DNA from: Polytrichum commune
Taxonomy: Eukaryota; Streptophyta; Polytrichopsida; Polytrichales; Polytrichaceae
DNA length: 64,000 bases
Assembly: GCA_950295325.1 (NCBI GenBank)
Contig: OX485804.1
Location: 20,586,001-20,650,000 of the forward strand
Direction of reading: 5' to 3'
The notes under the pieces are model-generated. The model was not told the origin of the DNA. It saw only the letters and a program-made list of their open reading frames with translations, and ran no database searches. Position 1 is the stretch's first letter, and every line of letters starts with the position of its first letter. A program made the translations under genes and the position numbers. Positions 12,518-24,298 of this stretch are shown in pieces.

Positions 12518-13425
12518 ACAAGAAGGCTCATTCACATTCAGATATCCTATTTTGCACCATCCAGATTGGTGAGAGGAGAGCCTAATGCCCTCAATCTTCT
12601 TAAGTGCAAGTATGGGTTTACCACTACAAATTTGGGACACCAAGGGGAGTATTACAGTATTTTGACCCCCATCGACCATCCTGTACTGGTTATTTAGTTC
12701 AAGATTTTCCCCCGTTTGGATGAAAAGGTTCATGTTCTCCCAATCCAGAGGTTAGTTTCTGGCCTCTTTCGGCCCAAAGTGTGTCGGTTTTCAATGAGCA
12801 GGCACTGATTGTAAACTACAAGAGTGAATGTATGGTGATTCCAAGTCATCCATATTCAAGGAGACCCAAGATTCTTGGCAGGAAACCTGCAACAGAGCTG
12901 GTGAGAGGTAGAATGCTAGTGCCAAGTTAATAATTTTTGTTCACTATTTTGATCTGTATCATATCATTTCAATCTATCAATCCAACGATTTGTATCGGAT
13001 CTTATATGCTGACCAGCTGCTATGCAAAGACAGAAAATTCTTAAGAATAAAGTTGGTGAATGCACAATTTCCACAAGGCTTGACATAGAGAAGGTTTTGA
13101 TATCTAAGATTATGTCTATGGTCCAGCTCAACATGTACACCTTGGATGTTAATGACGTTGTTTCTAACAACACCCATGTTTACTTTCATGCCAAAATGAA
13201 TTTGGTACCCAATGAACCAATATGGAATGTCCTTCATTCAAACCTCCACATTGACTCCAAGCATGCACCCAAAACTTACCGAACATGGAAAGTTATGCAT
13301 GCGAGACAACCAACTCCCTACTAGAACTCCAATTGAGTTAATTGATAACTCTAATGTATATAGATGTTCACATGCTTCCTCTCCCTTCCCTTGGGTTTTG
13401 TTTGTTTTTCTTTTGACATGAGTGT
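12518..13425. other. 3' flank of the CTL gene, no further gene seen
   Basis: This is probably 3' UTR for the first few hundred bases and then intergenic DNA. The short frames at 12964-13421 overlap on both strands, have no recognisable motif and are not linked by plausible splicing. Confidence 0.5.
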
Positions 13426-14073
13426 TTGGAGCCCTCGCTTGAAGTCCTCAGTTTTTCAAACTTGAAAAGCTTGTTCTATGAGACTGTTTACGATGCCGCA
13501 TCCACCATTGACTACTCTAAAAGCCTCTTGATGTTGGCATCATCAATAGCCCCCCACCCAAGCAAAGATGCCGACAATCTCCGTCACCATTCAAAGGCAA
13601 ATAGTGCAACTGCATCTAGGTGTCCCACTTTCGGCCCGGTGATAGTATTCCACCTCAAATGCGATTGCAAATGGATGCTTGACCTGCAAAGAGTGGACCC
13701 CTTCCTATTCTTCTGCGGGACATTTTGCCCTCCACGCCAACTTGGACACAAGCGCCCATCATGCCAAGGTGACCCCCCACAAACCAACCCCCTGCCCATA
13801 GCTAAACCATACATTACAATCCTTCTACCCTTAAAAAAAGCGTGTAACATGTTTGGGTCTTTCTCCTCAAACTCACACTTGTTTATTGGTTTGATGAGTT
13901 GCAGGTTGTGTTCAACCCTAAACCTCCGCCGTCCAGTGCGTCCATCGAGTTGGAGCGTTTCTACACCATGCATAGAAATGCCAGACAATCCATTTCATCG
14001 TATTCGAATTCTTCGTCCTAAATTCGGGTGCTCGACGGATTCCAAAATGTATTATGGGGGGCCTAGGTACTGA
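13426..14073 (+). other. Unassigned 215-codon open frame, doubtful gene
   Basis: An open frame of 215 codons starts MEPSLEVLSF and ends at a TAA-type stop near 14071-14073. The opposite strand is also open over 13584-13988 (134 codons). I recognise neither product. The frame has several Cys/Pro/Arg-rich stretches but no recognisable domain, no signal peptide and no splice partners. It could be a fragment of an old mobile element. The local base composition (less AT-rich than its surroundings) is the only reason to note it. Confidence 0.2.
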
Positions 14074-16440
14074 CCTTGGCTATAGTCACAGGGCATATAT
14101 TTTTAGGAATGTTGAAGCGATGTAACCAAAGTTATTAGTGGCAAAAGAAAAAGATGTAGGCTCCAAAACTAGATAGGCCATTGTAGGCGTATGATGATTT
14201 TAGGTCACACTATCCAATGAATGTGTGGCAATAGTATGCTATTTATTTTACATGCCATACATTGTATATTTTATTTGCAATAATATGAGTGTTATATGAT
14301 TTCCCCTTCAATATGGTCTAATGTTTGGATTGTCCTACCTAAACCATATTGATACGAGTTCTTAATTGGATTCTTGATATGAACACCTGCTTCAAAGTAC
14401 TTGCATCTCACAACATTCTGTGTGATTTAATCCATGTTCTTATATTTGTAAATGTCTCAAAATGCCGAAAAAGTCCCAAATTAACGAATATAGTGTTGTA
14501 TCAACAACAACAATGAATTGCATGTACATGTCATAAATTTAATAAGATAAGAATACATTTTTTTTTGTCTTCATTAGCAAATCTAGAGAGTTCAAAATTA
14601 TGACATAATAAGAGACATCTCATGAATGTTTTCATCTATCCTTTGATTCTTCATAAAAAGAAAAATCAACAATTGTCCATTCATTTTTCATATTTGAAGT
14701 GCAAGTATATGATTTTTCATATCTAGCCCCTCATGGCATGATATTTTTTTTATAAACCACTTACGTGATTTCATGATATTATGTCAAATGCTATATTTTA
14801 TATAATCATGTTTTTGACACCTGAAACACCCAATTTTACATGTAATTATTTTTATAAAATTTATCCAAAATTAATATGTGAGACCTTATATTTTATCGCA
14901 CATAATTACCACGTCTTTCAAGAGTGCTCTTCCAAAGGTCTTAATACTTTCCAATCACCTTGAAATGTTGACAAGAATCAATTGCAAAGGGAACTAACAA
15001 GCAAAATAAAGAGCGAAACAAACACAAACACCATATAAAAGAGGATGGTTGAGTCACGAATATTTCACATTGATTGATGACTACAATGATTGGAGGGCAC
15101 GGATTGCAACAAGTAGAATATGAGAAACAAGTTGTGCCCACAACACTTTCATGACTTTATACCATGTTTTTATTATTAATTCTCAAGGTACTAGAAGATA
15201 TGAACGGGAATACTTAAATTGGTGCGCAAGGAATATTCCAAAATACAATAATGTGGTTGTGGTAGAAAACAAATGGCAAGGAAAAAGATTCCACCTTTTC
15301 AAGAATGCATTGTAAATTTTCATATCCTAGTAATTATAATGAGGGTACAAATTTGAACAAATGCGTGGATATCATCACCAAAGTTTCTATATGTAGAGGT
15401 CTTTATGGCCATCAAATGGGCGTATATAAAACCAAATATATAATAATGCATTGCATAATACAAAATGCAACAAAGTATTGATTACAATACTATTTGAAAA
15501 CATATACTTTAGAATGCAATGATGAAATCAAAATAAGATGTATGCTAAGGAGAAGAGGCCACTGTGGCCTCAATATTACCAAAATAAAGAAAAATTAAAA
15601 AAATCCATAGCATAGTTCAAACGCATGCGCTGGGGCCTTGGAGAAGGGGAGTCCCTATCTACCATGTGGGTCACCATTTTTGCTGCATGAATAGGTAGCA
15701 AGAAAGATGAAGGTGGGAAGAGGCATAAAACTCCGGAGACTAAACTGTCAAAAAGAGAAAACCATCTCAAAAGGGACAACACATTGAAAGATGATCCGCA
15801 AGCTACTTGTTTTAAACAACTACAAATGACATAATATTCATAATCATCAAGCTCTTTTTTAAGAGGCTTGTTAGTATCCATTAGCTCAACAAGAGAGGAA
15901 ATCGTTTCCTTCATTGGTGGTGATGGATGCAAGAGAACTTGAATAACATCTTTGTGGCACTAAGCACTTAGAGAGAGATATACCAAATGTCTCTTCCTTG
16001 CAATGCATGCACAAATGTGTGCTCCTGCTCAAACATGATATAATAGGAAAGACAAGAAGCAAAGCAAATGAAAGCGAAATCCATATTATAGCCATAACCT
16101 TCTTTTACCTGCAGATTTGTCTAAGTCAACAATATTATCTCCCTCATTCCCATACAAGTCCAAAAATGCAAATATGAGCTCTTATGACTTCTTGCGATCA
16201 CCTCAGTGGAGTATACTTTGCATTGATTGTCAAATCCTCCACGGCCACATTGTTTTAAATAAAGTCAAAGATGTCATCCTCAACTTAAGTGCTCCTGCGA
16301 TTTAGAGAAGGAGGAAGGAAGTCAAAAATCGAATGGATAGCCTTATAAATTGCAAAAGCTTCAAAATTATATGTCTGCTTAGAGGAACAAAGGTATTGGA
16401 AGATTAAAAATAAAAATAAAAATAAGAGGATAAAAGAATG
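14074..16440. other. AT-rich intergenic DNA
   Basis: This is highly AT-rich. An open frame on the minus strand at 15576-15932 and others nearby have no motif I recognise. No RNA gene or clear repeat boundary is seen. Confidence 0.5.
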
Positions 16441-16449
16441 CGCATGATT

Positions 16450-17240
16450 TCAGGCAAAACCTTCAACTTACAAAATCCAAGCTTTGAAGAAGCATAACCC
16501 TCTTGGTACACTCAACCTCTTTGAAAAATAAGGACACAATAATTAGAGGTTAAAAAGAGGGGCCATGCCTTTAAGCTAAACCTTCGACTTATTAAACCAA
16601 ACTTTTGTAAGGGCCCTAGGTTCTTGGCCTGCTAACAAATACAACCTATTTTGGCCTCTTTCAAAATCAAACGATCAAACTATTCATGACCAACGAAAAA
16701 AAAACAACAAAAAATACATACTTGTAGACCACCCTATAATGTGATAAAACCCAAGATCTGAAGGGGACTAAAGCTCTTGGCAAGTGCCTGCCAACAAATG
16801 CATGCAACCCAAGCCTTAATGACAAGCAAACAATATTACAATTGGGAACAAAAAGAGTGGCCAAACCCACTATCAAAACCTTCAACTATTGGCATGTGCT
16901 TACCAACAAATGTAGGCATCCTCAACCTCTTTGAGGAGCACGCAATAAATAATTGAAGCCATAAAAAATGGGCCAGGTTTGTAACGCAAACCTTTAACCT
17001 ACAAAACCCAAGCTTTAAAATGAATTCTTGGCAAGTGCTTGCCACCAAATAGAAACACACTCAACCTCGTTGAGGGGCAAGAAAAACAAATGGGGTTAAG
17101 AACCTTATCTCTTCAATGAATAGAACCCAAGCTCTAAGGAGGCCAATCACCCCTAGAAAAGCCAATTTTAAAGAAATAAATACAAGCAAAGGGGCTAGAT
17201 TCTAAGGCCAAATCTTGAACTTGTAGAACCAAAGCTTTGT
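16450..17240. repeat. Degenerate tandem array, about seven units of 110-150 bp
   Basis: A motif like 'aacctt(c/t)aacttacaaaacccaagcttt' recurs in variant form near 16459, 16578, 16725, 16879, 16989, 17101 and 17211. A second motif, 'ctcttggcaagtgc(c/t)tgcca(a/c)caaat', recurs between the later copies. The spacing is irregular and the units have diverged, as in an old minisatellite-like array. Confidence 0.6.
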
Positions 17241-19148
17241 AGCGGTGTTTTCACTATGTTCAGTTAATACAATGGGATTCTCCTAATCATTTTTAGGATT
17301 CAATGTTTGTAATTTGGCTAATGCACTACGCTTTTATTGCTTCTTCTCTTTCGTGACTTATGCACTTCATTTATTATGTAATGCGCATTTTTTCTTGCTT
17401 CCTTGTTTGTTTTTGGTGTTCGTTGCCTTCATCAAACATCATTCATAGACATGCTTGCAACCACCTTTTCCAACTAACTCATTATCATAGACCTCCTTCC
17501 ATCCACCTCTTTTGGACTTTTCCAATGCTCGTATCTATTATCCTTACCATTTTTGATACATTTTTCACAATTAAAATGCAGTAAATAGTATTTTACTCTA
17601 ATTTTTGTTATGATATACAAAGAGCGTTTCTCAAACAAGAGTCTAGAACCTCACATTCAAACAATATAATTTCTTGCATACATCATCATCCAAAGCACAT
17701 TGTTTGTCAAACCTAAAAACAACTTTCAATGCAGTAAGCAAAAGTTGGGCATCATGACTCATGATTTGGACCTAGTGTCACTAACTTTAGCACTAACTAG
17801 CACGAATAGAAAACCCCATGGTCACTAGAGATGATCCTCCCCATAGTTTACATGGTTTCCAACTTTTTCAAGGGTAACCCACATGTTCATTCCATCCACA
17901 AAGCCCATACATTTTCCAAGTTCTAATTGCCACCCAACTAATTGAGAGAGGCAATATCCTAAACCCCTCCTTGGTTTTCTTTCGGGAAGCACAAGCAAAT
18001 CTATTTTTCTCAAGTAGCATGGACAACTATTGGAAATATTAATAAAAACTACCCTTTCTTCATCAAATTTGAAATTTTTTGGGGGTGTGCCCAACCCATG
18101 GTAATGGGAGCCCAGTGCACTCCACACACATGGAACACCCTTAACATGAGCTGGCTGACATGAGCTTGCTCATGAAATATCATTTCTCAACTCATGATCA
18201 TGACATCGTCATCCAATACCAACAAAGTGATGATAAATGTTAAGCTCGAGCTTAAAATATAAGTCTACGAGAATATTGACAAATGCTCTAATCCCTTTAG
18301 GTTGCTAATTTACCATTGAACGAGGCTGACCTCCTTAAAAAAAAGCCCCACTGTTTGTTGAAAAAATCAAAAGCAATCACCTCCACAAATCCACCATACC
18401 TCATATTGTTGATGCAATTACCACAAACAATAGAGTAGCAATGATCTTATTGCACTTAAACCTTTTGTACAATGCAATATGAAAACCATAGGAATGAGAT
18501 GCAAAGATCACAAGCACTGAGATAAATAAGCAGAAGTCCATTTGGAAAAGCAAATGAGTGGTTGCTGCTGGCATTGGAACAAACTTGCAGGGAAATGTTT
18601 TTGGCCTCTACATGAGTTTTGGAAGCTTACATGAGTGTTGGAATGACAAACACCTCCATGTATGCTTGAGATAGAAGAACTTACGTCATTTGTGTGTATA
18701 GCCATAGCCAATGTGTGCACTTTCTATACAGCACAAGTTCCAATCCACTATGTACCTTCATTGCGAAACTGGAACACCTTCCAAAATCTTTACAATTGAA
18801 ACGTTCATGCAAGCTCTGGATGAAGAGCATGTTACATATCTGTAAGGAGAAGACTTGGAAACTACAACACACATCAAGAGCTTTGAACACAACTTCGATG
18901 CGCATCAAGAAGCACAAACGAGGAGTTAGGGTTACAGGCAGAACGGTTGTGTCTGTGAACAACAGCTCAACCAAGTTCTTCCCTAACATCATTGCCAATC
19001 TAAGAATAGACAATCATTGGAATTATTTTAATGTACTCTTGAGGTTAACCATGAAGAAGTCTCCGACATGTGCTAACTTACACATATCATCGACCTTGAG
19101 GCCCAAACCACACGAGCTAGAATCAAGCGAGGTCTTCTGCTGCTAAGG
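17241..19148. other. Intergenic DNA, no supported gene
   Basis: An open frame of 150 codons at 18694-19146 (+) overlaps a 110-codon frame on the other strand. Neither has a recognisable domain. No other structure is seen. Confidence 0.45.
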
Positions 19149-19376
19149 TGGCAACCTTGTTGGCATCATAAAGTAGGGTGTCCAGTGATATGAAATGAAA
19201 TGAATTTGAAATTTAAGTCCAAGAAGCTAAAAGGTTTATGAGACTAAAAGTACATCAAGATGAACTTTTGGGTTTTGTATCGAGTTTTTGGTTGGGAAAT
19301 CTCCTATGGCAAAAAAGACAAATGACATGGCAAAGGAGTGGCAGTCAAAACTTCATGATGCCAACAAGGTTGTCAC
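19149..19376. mobile_element. Short inverted-repeat element interrupted by a hAT insertion
   Basis: The left arm (about 19149-19173, 'ggcaaccttgttggcatcat') is matched in reverse by the right arm (about 19351-19376). The right arm is cut by the neighbouring hAT-type element. When the latter is removed, the match continues into 20303 onward ('gttgtcaccctac' against 'ggtggcaac' reversed), extending the arm. Confidence 0.55.
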
Positions 19377-20302
19377 CAGTGTTGAACGGGTATGTTGTAA
19401 AGTGCATATAGGGGAGGCCTGGTTTTTGAAAATTTCTTGGAAATGTAGAACATCGAGGTATTGATATTACAAAGGTTTTGTATTTTCAAGGTAGGGTATG
19501 TGTATGTGGTCTTGTAAAATTTCTTGAATTTTAGGGTACGTGTTATGGTGTGATTTTTTTTCATATACCAGGGTGCCCAGTGCAAGGGTATGGTATGTCA
19601 TTTTAAGGTTTTTAAGAGAGAATTTAATAAATTAATAAAATAAAAAAATAAAAAAATAAAAAATCCAAAACAGATGAAGCATGAACTTGAGCAAACTGAT
19701 CAAATTGAATCATGATTTGAATTTATCAAATTGTCATGCTTGACTAAGTATTGAATCGGATCAACATGGACTACTTCGACCAACATCAGTTTAATCAAAC
19801 AAAGTTGAATTGATAAAAAAACAATCAAACAATGCCCTCAAGCTAAATCTCACTCTAGCTCACCCGCTGCAATCAACTCCTCTTCACTAAATTTGTTTAG
19901 CAAACACAAACCCTAGTTGTTATATGAAGTTGGTGCTTCAAGCAAAGACAAAACATAATTACCTCTTCTTGAAGGTGCAACACCCTCTCTCCCACATTAA
20001 TCAACGTTGCTAGCTTAACCCCAGCAACAAAGCTCCACTACTTGTAGTACGCTGTGCACACAACAAACCCGTACATCGCCGGAAGCAGGCATAATGAACA
20101 AAGACGTGCATGTTTAAGGGTTTCCAAGCTCATCGTTGAGCAAGGTACGGGTTAGTGACCAGGTTTAGGGTTGGCAGTGAGTCCAGGGCCCGGGTATGAA
20201 CCTGGTATTTGCGCACTGCTTGGTAGTTCAAGCTGGTATCACAAACCAGTGTACATACCCTTTTACAGACCCGTGTGCGGGACAGATACCCGTTCAACAC
20301 TG
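19377..20302. mobile_element. hAT-type non-autonomous element (MITE-like)
   Basis: The 926-bp unit starts CAGTGTTGAACGGGTAT and ends with the exact reverse complement, ATACCCGTTCAACACTG. It is flanked by a perfect 8-bp direct repeat GTTGTCAC (19369-19376 and 20303-20310). Eight-bp target duplications and termini starting CAGTG are hallmarks of the hAT superfamily. No transposase frame is present. The perfect duplication and termini suggest a fairly recent insertion. Confidence 0.85.
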
Positions 20303-20890
20303 GTTGTCACCCTACCGGAAGACCTCCTTGTCTTCTGGTCAAGTGGTTTGAACCTTCGTTTCCACCTCACTCTTTCACTTCTCACTACTTGCACTAATTG
20401 TCGAACATATTTTAAAGTAGGCATATCAACATATATATGTTGACAAATAGGGTCATGGGTACAACATCTGCCTTTGCGCTTTTACAATCTCACTAAAAAT
20501 AACAAGAACCTACACGAATAATAATAATAATAATAATAATAATAAGACCGAAAAACTTACAAGAAATCCTTTGAGCTGGAGATTGTCATGCTACCAAATA
20601 GCATATTCAGTATTACTGTATACCTACATTTAAAGCCGACAATACAATCTTGGGAATCATTTTCCCTACTCCCTACAGGCAACTATCCATATGTCGGTTT
20701 AATTTCACTTGCAAAGGGTGCTTCCTCTTTGTGATTCACACAGTTAAATGAACTGACAACCAATAGGAGATTACTTTTCTCCACTTCTATTTGCTCCATT
20801 CAAAGAACCTCCATCTCAAATTGGGTTCCCCTATGCACATGGATGCCTATACCATAACAAAATGTACACAAAAGTGGCTGGCCCTAGATC
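20303..20890. other. Intergenic DNA with AAT microsatellite
   Basis: A (taa)n run of about nine units lies at 20518-20545. The rest is probably the 3' flank of the minus-strand gene that ends at 20891. Confidence 0.6.
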
Positions 20891-23723
20891 CTAAGGATTT
20901 GCCTCAACAAATTTTGGTCCAGAGGATTTTTGCAAGGCAATCAACATAGACACAGCCCCCATCATATTCACACTCCCAACCTGCAAAATAAAGCGGGATC
21001 AGAACTATGAGTTGCCACTACATTGCATTTAAATGTTCAGATGCAAAAAAACATCTCCAGCATAAACCAATATCAGCTACCACGTACCAGGAGAAGGGTG
21101 GATTGCGCAGCACCAACAGCAACAAGCCAGGCGAAACCAACAAAAAGAAACTGCATACAACAATGAAAAAGTTACATTCTTGTGTGATTATATGCTTGAA
21201 ATGCAGCTTCTGCAACACATGACTAGGAGGTAGAAGGACAAGCTTCAATGTCTGAAGTTAATGCAGAAATTCTTCCGGGTGGCTTAGTAGGGAACAACTT
21301 TTACGTATTGGGGGAATGACTGGAAAATGAAATACAACTGAACAATGGCCTTGAAATGTTTTTGAAAAAATTGCTCCTCACATATAGAAGAAAGTTGGAT
21401 GCATACCATGCGGCCAACTACAGTTGACATGTAAAATGCCTGAGCACCAGAATATCCTTGCATGTCACCAACAGCTGTTCCAATGTAATAAACTCCAAAG
21501 ACCTGCACTTTGTATCATATAAGTACATGTCCACCTCTCAAAATGCAAGTGACCAGCTTTTAATGTTGAGTCAGTGTTGGTACATACCCTTTAGGGTTTA
21601 ACATCTTTTCAGCACTGACTTAACATGTAGCTAATGATTGATATAGCATTGCTTCAACTCATAATTCAACCTTTTAGGGCTAGCAACTACGAAATTTGGA
21701 AACTAGAGATTGAATTGCAACCATATCATGATTGGTAGGCATTAATGTTATAAGTTAATGTGATCGATTCAATGTGAAATCAGTGTTGACATATGAATTT
21801 AGAGGTTTGCAATGCAGGCTGCCCTTGTGGTCCTCCAGGATCCGCACATGTTAAGCTCAGCAACACAAACCTTCTGAGGAACAGATCGTCAACTTTAACA
21901 CTGCAATCAACACTAAGTCACTCATGCCTTCTCAGTTTTCTATATTATAGAAGTTTGAAAGAAAGAGGGAGAGTGCAAACAATACACAGGTCACGGGCAA
22001 ATCATGGAGAAATCCAGATGACTGCTTACCACTGCTAAAATTGCTCCAACCCGTATCCATCCCACAGTAACACTTCTGACATCAAACAGAAGGCCTGCAT
22101 ACAAAATCAGCTATAAGTTTGTGCAATACAAAGTTGTTGCACAATACTATGTATATCAATCTTGAATGCAACGGCCTCTAATACTTTAGGAATTAGCTGT
22201 TATTGCTGGATCATTGACTTATAATCTCGGAATTCACAGGCTTTGAAGTGCTTTGAAATCTTACCAAAAAGTTTAGTTGGATAAATCAACAACGCCATGC
22301 CAACCACAGCTATGTAAAGCCCAGTGAACATAGCCAGTTGGGCTGGTCTCTTGGATGCCTTTCTCTGGTCCATGCTCTGAGTATTCTTTGTGGTTTCTGA
22401 AGTAACTTCATCAACTGCTGCACGGATGCTACACCGTGTCAGGTAGCAGTCAGAATCTTTGGTGGAGAGCGGACACAAAATGTAAAATATGGGCTGCATT
22501 GTGGATTTGAGAATATCGAATAGACAGGACAGTGAGACAGACACCAATGGGAGTAAACATTCCGAACTTCCCTTGACATGTCCATTCAATGCACTTGTCC
22601 AAATAGCTTGGGGGACCTTCTGTGTTTCTCAACAGGCGACAGGGCTGGAGGGGCAAGTGCTACATGATTCTCAATTTCCAGTGCTTTCTAATTAGGTTAG
22701 ATTGAGCTCTTACCTAACGGTACCGTCTTCTTGAACGGATGCAATTGCAGGATAGGCTGTACAATAAGAATTAGGAGCTGCCATTGTTGTGCCTCCAATT
22801 TGAATGTCAAGAGCATCTAGTCGCGCAGCATAGACTATGGCTCGTCTGTCGCCACTTTGACCGCAATAGACTTTTCCTTGCAGTCGGCCTAAAACTATGA
22901 TGTCACCATCGGCCATAACAATTCCTCCATTTTCCACATCGCCAAGAACCTGTGATAATAGAGTAGCGAATACAGAGGCATTTCGGTAAGACTCAAAAGG
23001 GACTACTTCAGATTTTTATGCGCCTAAGCAGATTAACCGAACGAACTCTTTGATTCAGACACTGAATATATGAACCTCCGAACTTTATTTAAAATTTCGA
23101 AAATTTAGGAACATGATGATTCCTCGATTTTCCACATGAACCCGTGATGAGAGAGTAGCGACGACAGAGCATTCCTGTGAGACTCAAACGGAACTACTAA
23201 AGACTTCAATGCGCCTAAGCAGATCACGGAACGAACTCTTAACTACAGACGTTAGATATATATGAACCTCCAAACTTGATTTAGGAATTAGATGGACGAC
23301 GGAAGTACTTACCACAATTGTTCCCTCATACTTTATAATCTCCCCGGAAGAAACCGATTTCTTCACATACATGCAAGGGTATTTGGAAGAAATTGCTGCT
23401 CCAGTAGCATTCTCAGGATGCTCATCGGCTTCTTCGTCAGGTTCTCTAGCTGTGGACATTGCAGATTTGAAGATCGCACCCCTACCAGAAACGCGGTCAA
23501 CTTCCCGAAGCTCCTTCGCGATCGGATGTCCAGGTCTTCTTGAGGAACTTGAATGTACCCCTATGCCCCTGTTTTGAACACCGTCCCATTTCGCTCTTTT
23601 GCGATGCATTCCAAGCACGAAATGGGAGTGTGTAATTCCCTCTGTCTTCCGCCATCGAGAATCCTTCAAGAGTGAAAGATTTGGTCCAAATCGCAGTCGT
23701 AGACAGCAACCAAAATCGGCCAT
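20891..23723 (-). CDS. MinC C-terminal-domain protein fused to a four-helix membrane domain, plastid-targeted (putative), 7 exons
   Basis: Exons in transcript order (minus): 23723-23313, 22949-22714, 22428-22265, 22094-22030, 21502-21407, 21150-21088 and 20980-20891. All use GT-AG, phases are consistent, and the product is 374 residues. Residues 1-113 are basic and Ser-rich, transit-peptide-like, with no MinC N-domain. Residues 117-215 match the MinC C-terminal beta-helix: MYVKKSVSSGE, VVLGDVENGG, ADGDIIVLGRLQGKVYCG, GDRRAIVYAARL and the closing PAIASVQEDGTV. Residues 246-362 form four hydrophobic helices (such as LAMFTGLYIAVVGMALLIY and FLFVGFAWLVAVGAAQ) that I do not recognise. In bacteria MinC binds MinD and blocks FtsZ rings. 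Here the E. coli-type RSGQ MinD-contact motif reads SSGE (125-128). A membrane-anchored role in plastid division is inference. A start 25 codons upstream (23798) is possible. It is divergent from the gene at 24299. Confidence 0.8.
22921..23290. repeat. Tandem duplication covering the exon 2 acceptor of the MinC-domain gene
   Basis: The segment about 22921-23090 is repeated at about 23119-23288 with scattered changes. Shared landmarks include 'tgcgcctaagcagat', 'gaacgaactctt' and 'tatgaacctcc(g/a)aact'. The 22921 copy contains the last bases of the intron and the 5' end of exon 2 (minus strand). The second copy lies wholly in intron 1 and has lost the splice context. Confidence 0.8.
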
Positions 23724-24075
23724 GGTTTGTGTAAGAAAGACCGATATGCCAGTGCGTCTGCCGCCTCTCCTCACGTGCTTCTCTCGACGTTCGTCCATTT
23801 CTGCATATCGTCGGTTATCTCTGTGGACGAGAGAGTACCTTCGTTACAACGTCGTCACTTATCGTCCGAACCTGGTGCCCCTTAGCATCCAGAATCGGCC
23901 AATGGTTGTGCACGAAAATCGCGGCTGCTCCAATGCGTCTCTCCCACCTCTCCTCACATGCTTCTCTCCATTTCGTTCGTCCATTTCTGCGTCTTGTCGG
24001 TTAGCTCTGAGGACTAGAGAGAACCTTCGTCACAACCTCGTCACTGATCGTCCGAACCTGGTGCACCTTATCCAC
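23719..24075. repeat. Direct duplication of ~170 bp at the start of the MinC-domain gene
   Basis: The block about 23719-23886 is repeated at about 23897-24074. Shared strings include 'cctctcctcac(g/a)tgcttctct', 'cgttcgtccatttctgc' and 'atcgtccgaacctggtgc'. The proximal copy overlaps the chosen start codon (23721-23723), so the duplicated unit spans the 5' UTR and promoter side of the gene. Confidence 0.85.
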
Positions 24076-24298
24076 GGCGTTCGGCCTCCGTTCCCGCTCG
24101 GGTATGGGGATGGAAAGAACTCTTGCCCCGACGCTTGTTCGAACGAATGTGATGAGATTTGAGAACTCTGATGGTCTCCAAATCCTTGAAGAACAGGACG
24201 TTTTGAGACAAGACTACTTATAGTGTATCGAAATTGATAATCTGTTTGCTAAACAAGCAAGCGTGACAGTTGTTTGGTGCATGCCGGGGGTTGCCACA
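23724..24298. promoter_or_regulatory. Bidirectional promoter interval
   Basis: Only 575 bases separate the start codons of two divergent genes, the MinC-domain gene (minus) and the small membrane protein gene (plus). The interval must hold both 5' UTRs and core promoters. It contains the ~170-bp duplication. No individual element is assigned. Confidence 0.55.

Noticed and set aside
13584-13988. 134-codon minus-strand open frame
   Set aside because: It overlaps a longer plus-strand frame of equal obscurity and has no recognisable motif or splice context.
18694-19146. 150-codon open frame
   Set aside because: It has no recognisable similarity and ends at the start of an inverted-repeat element; a 110-codon frame is open on the opposite strand.
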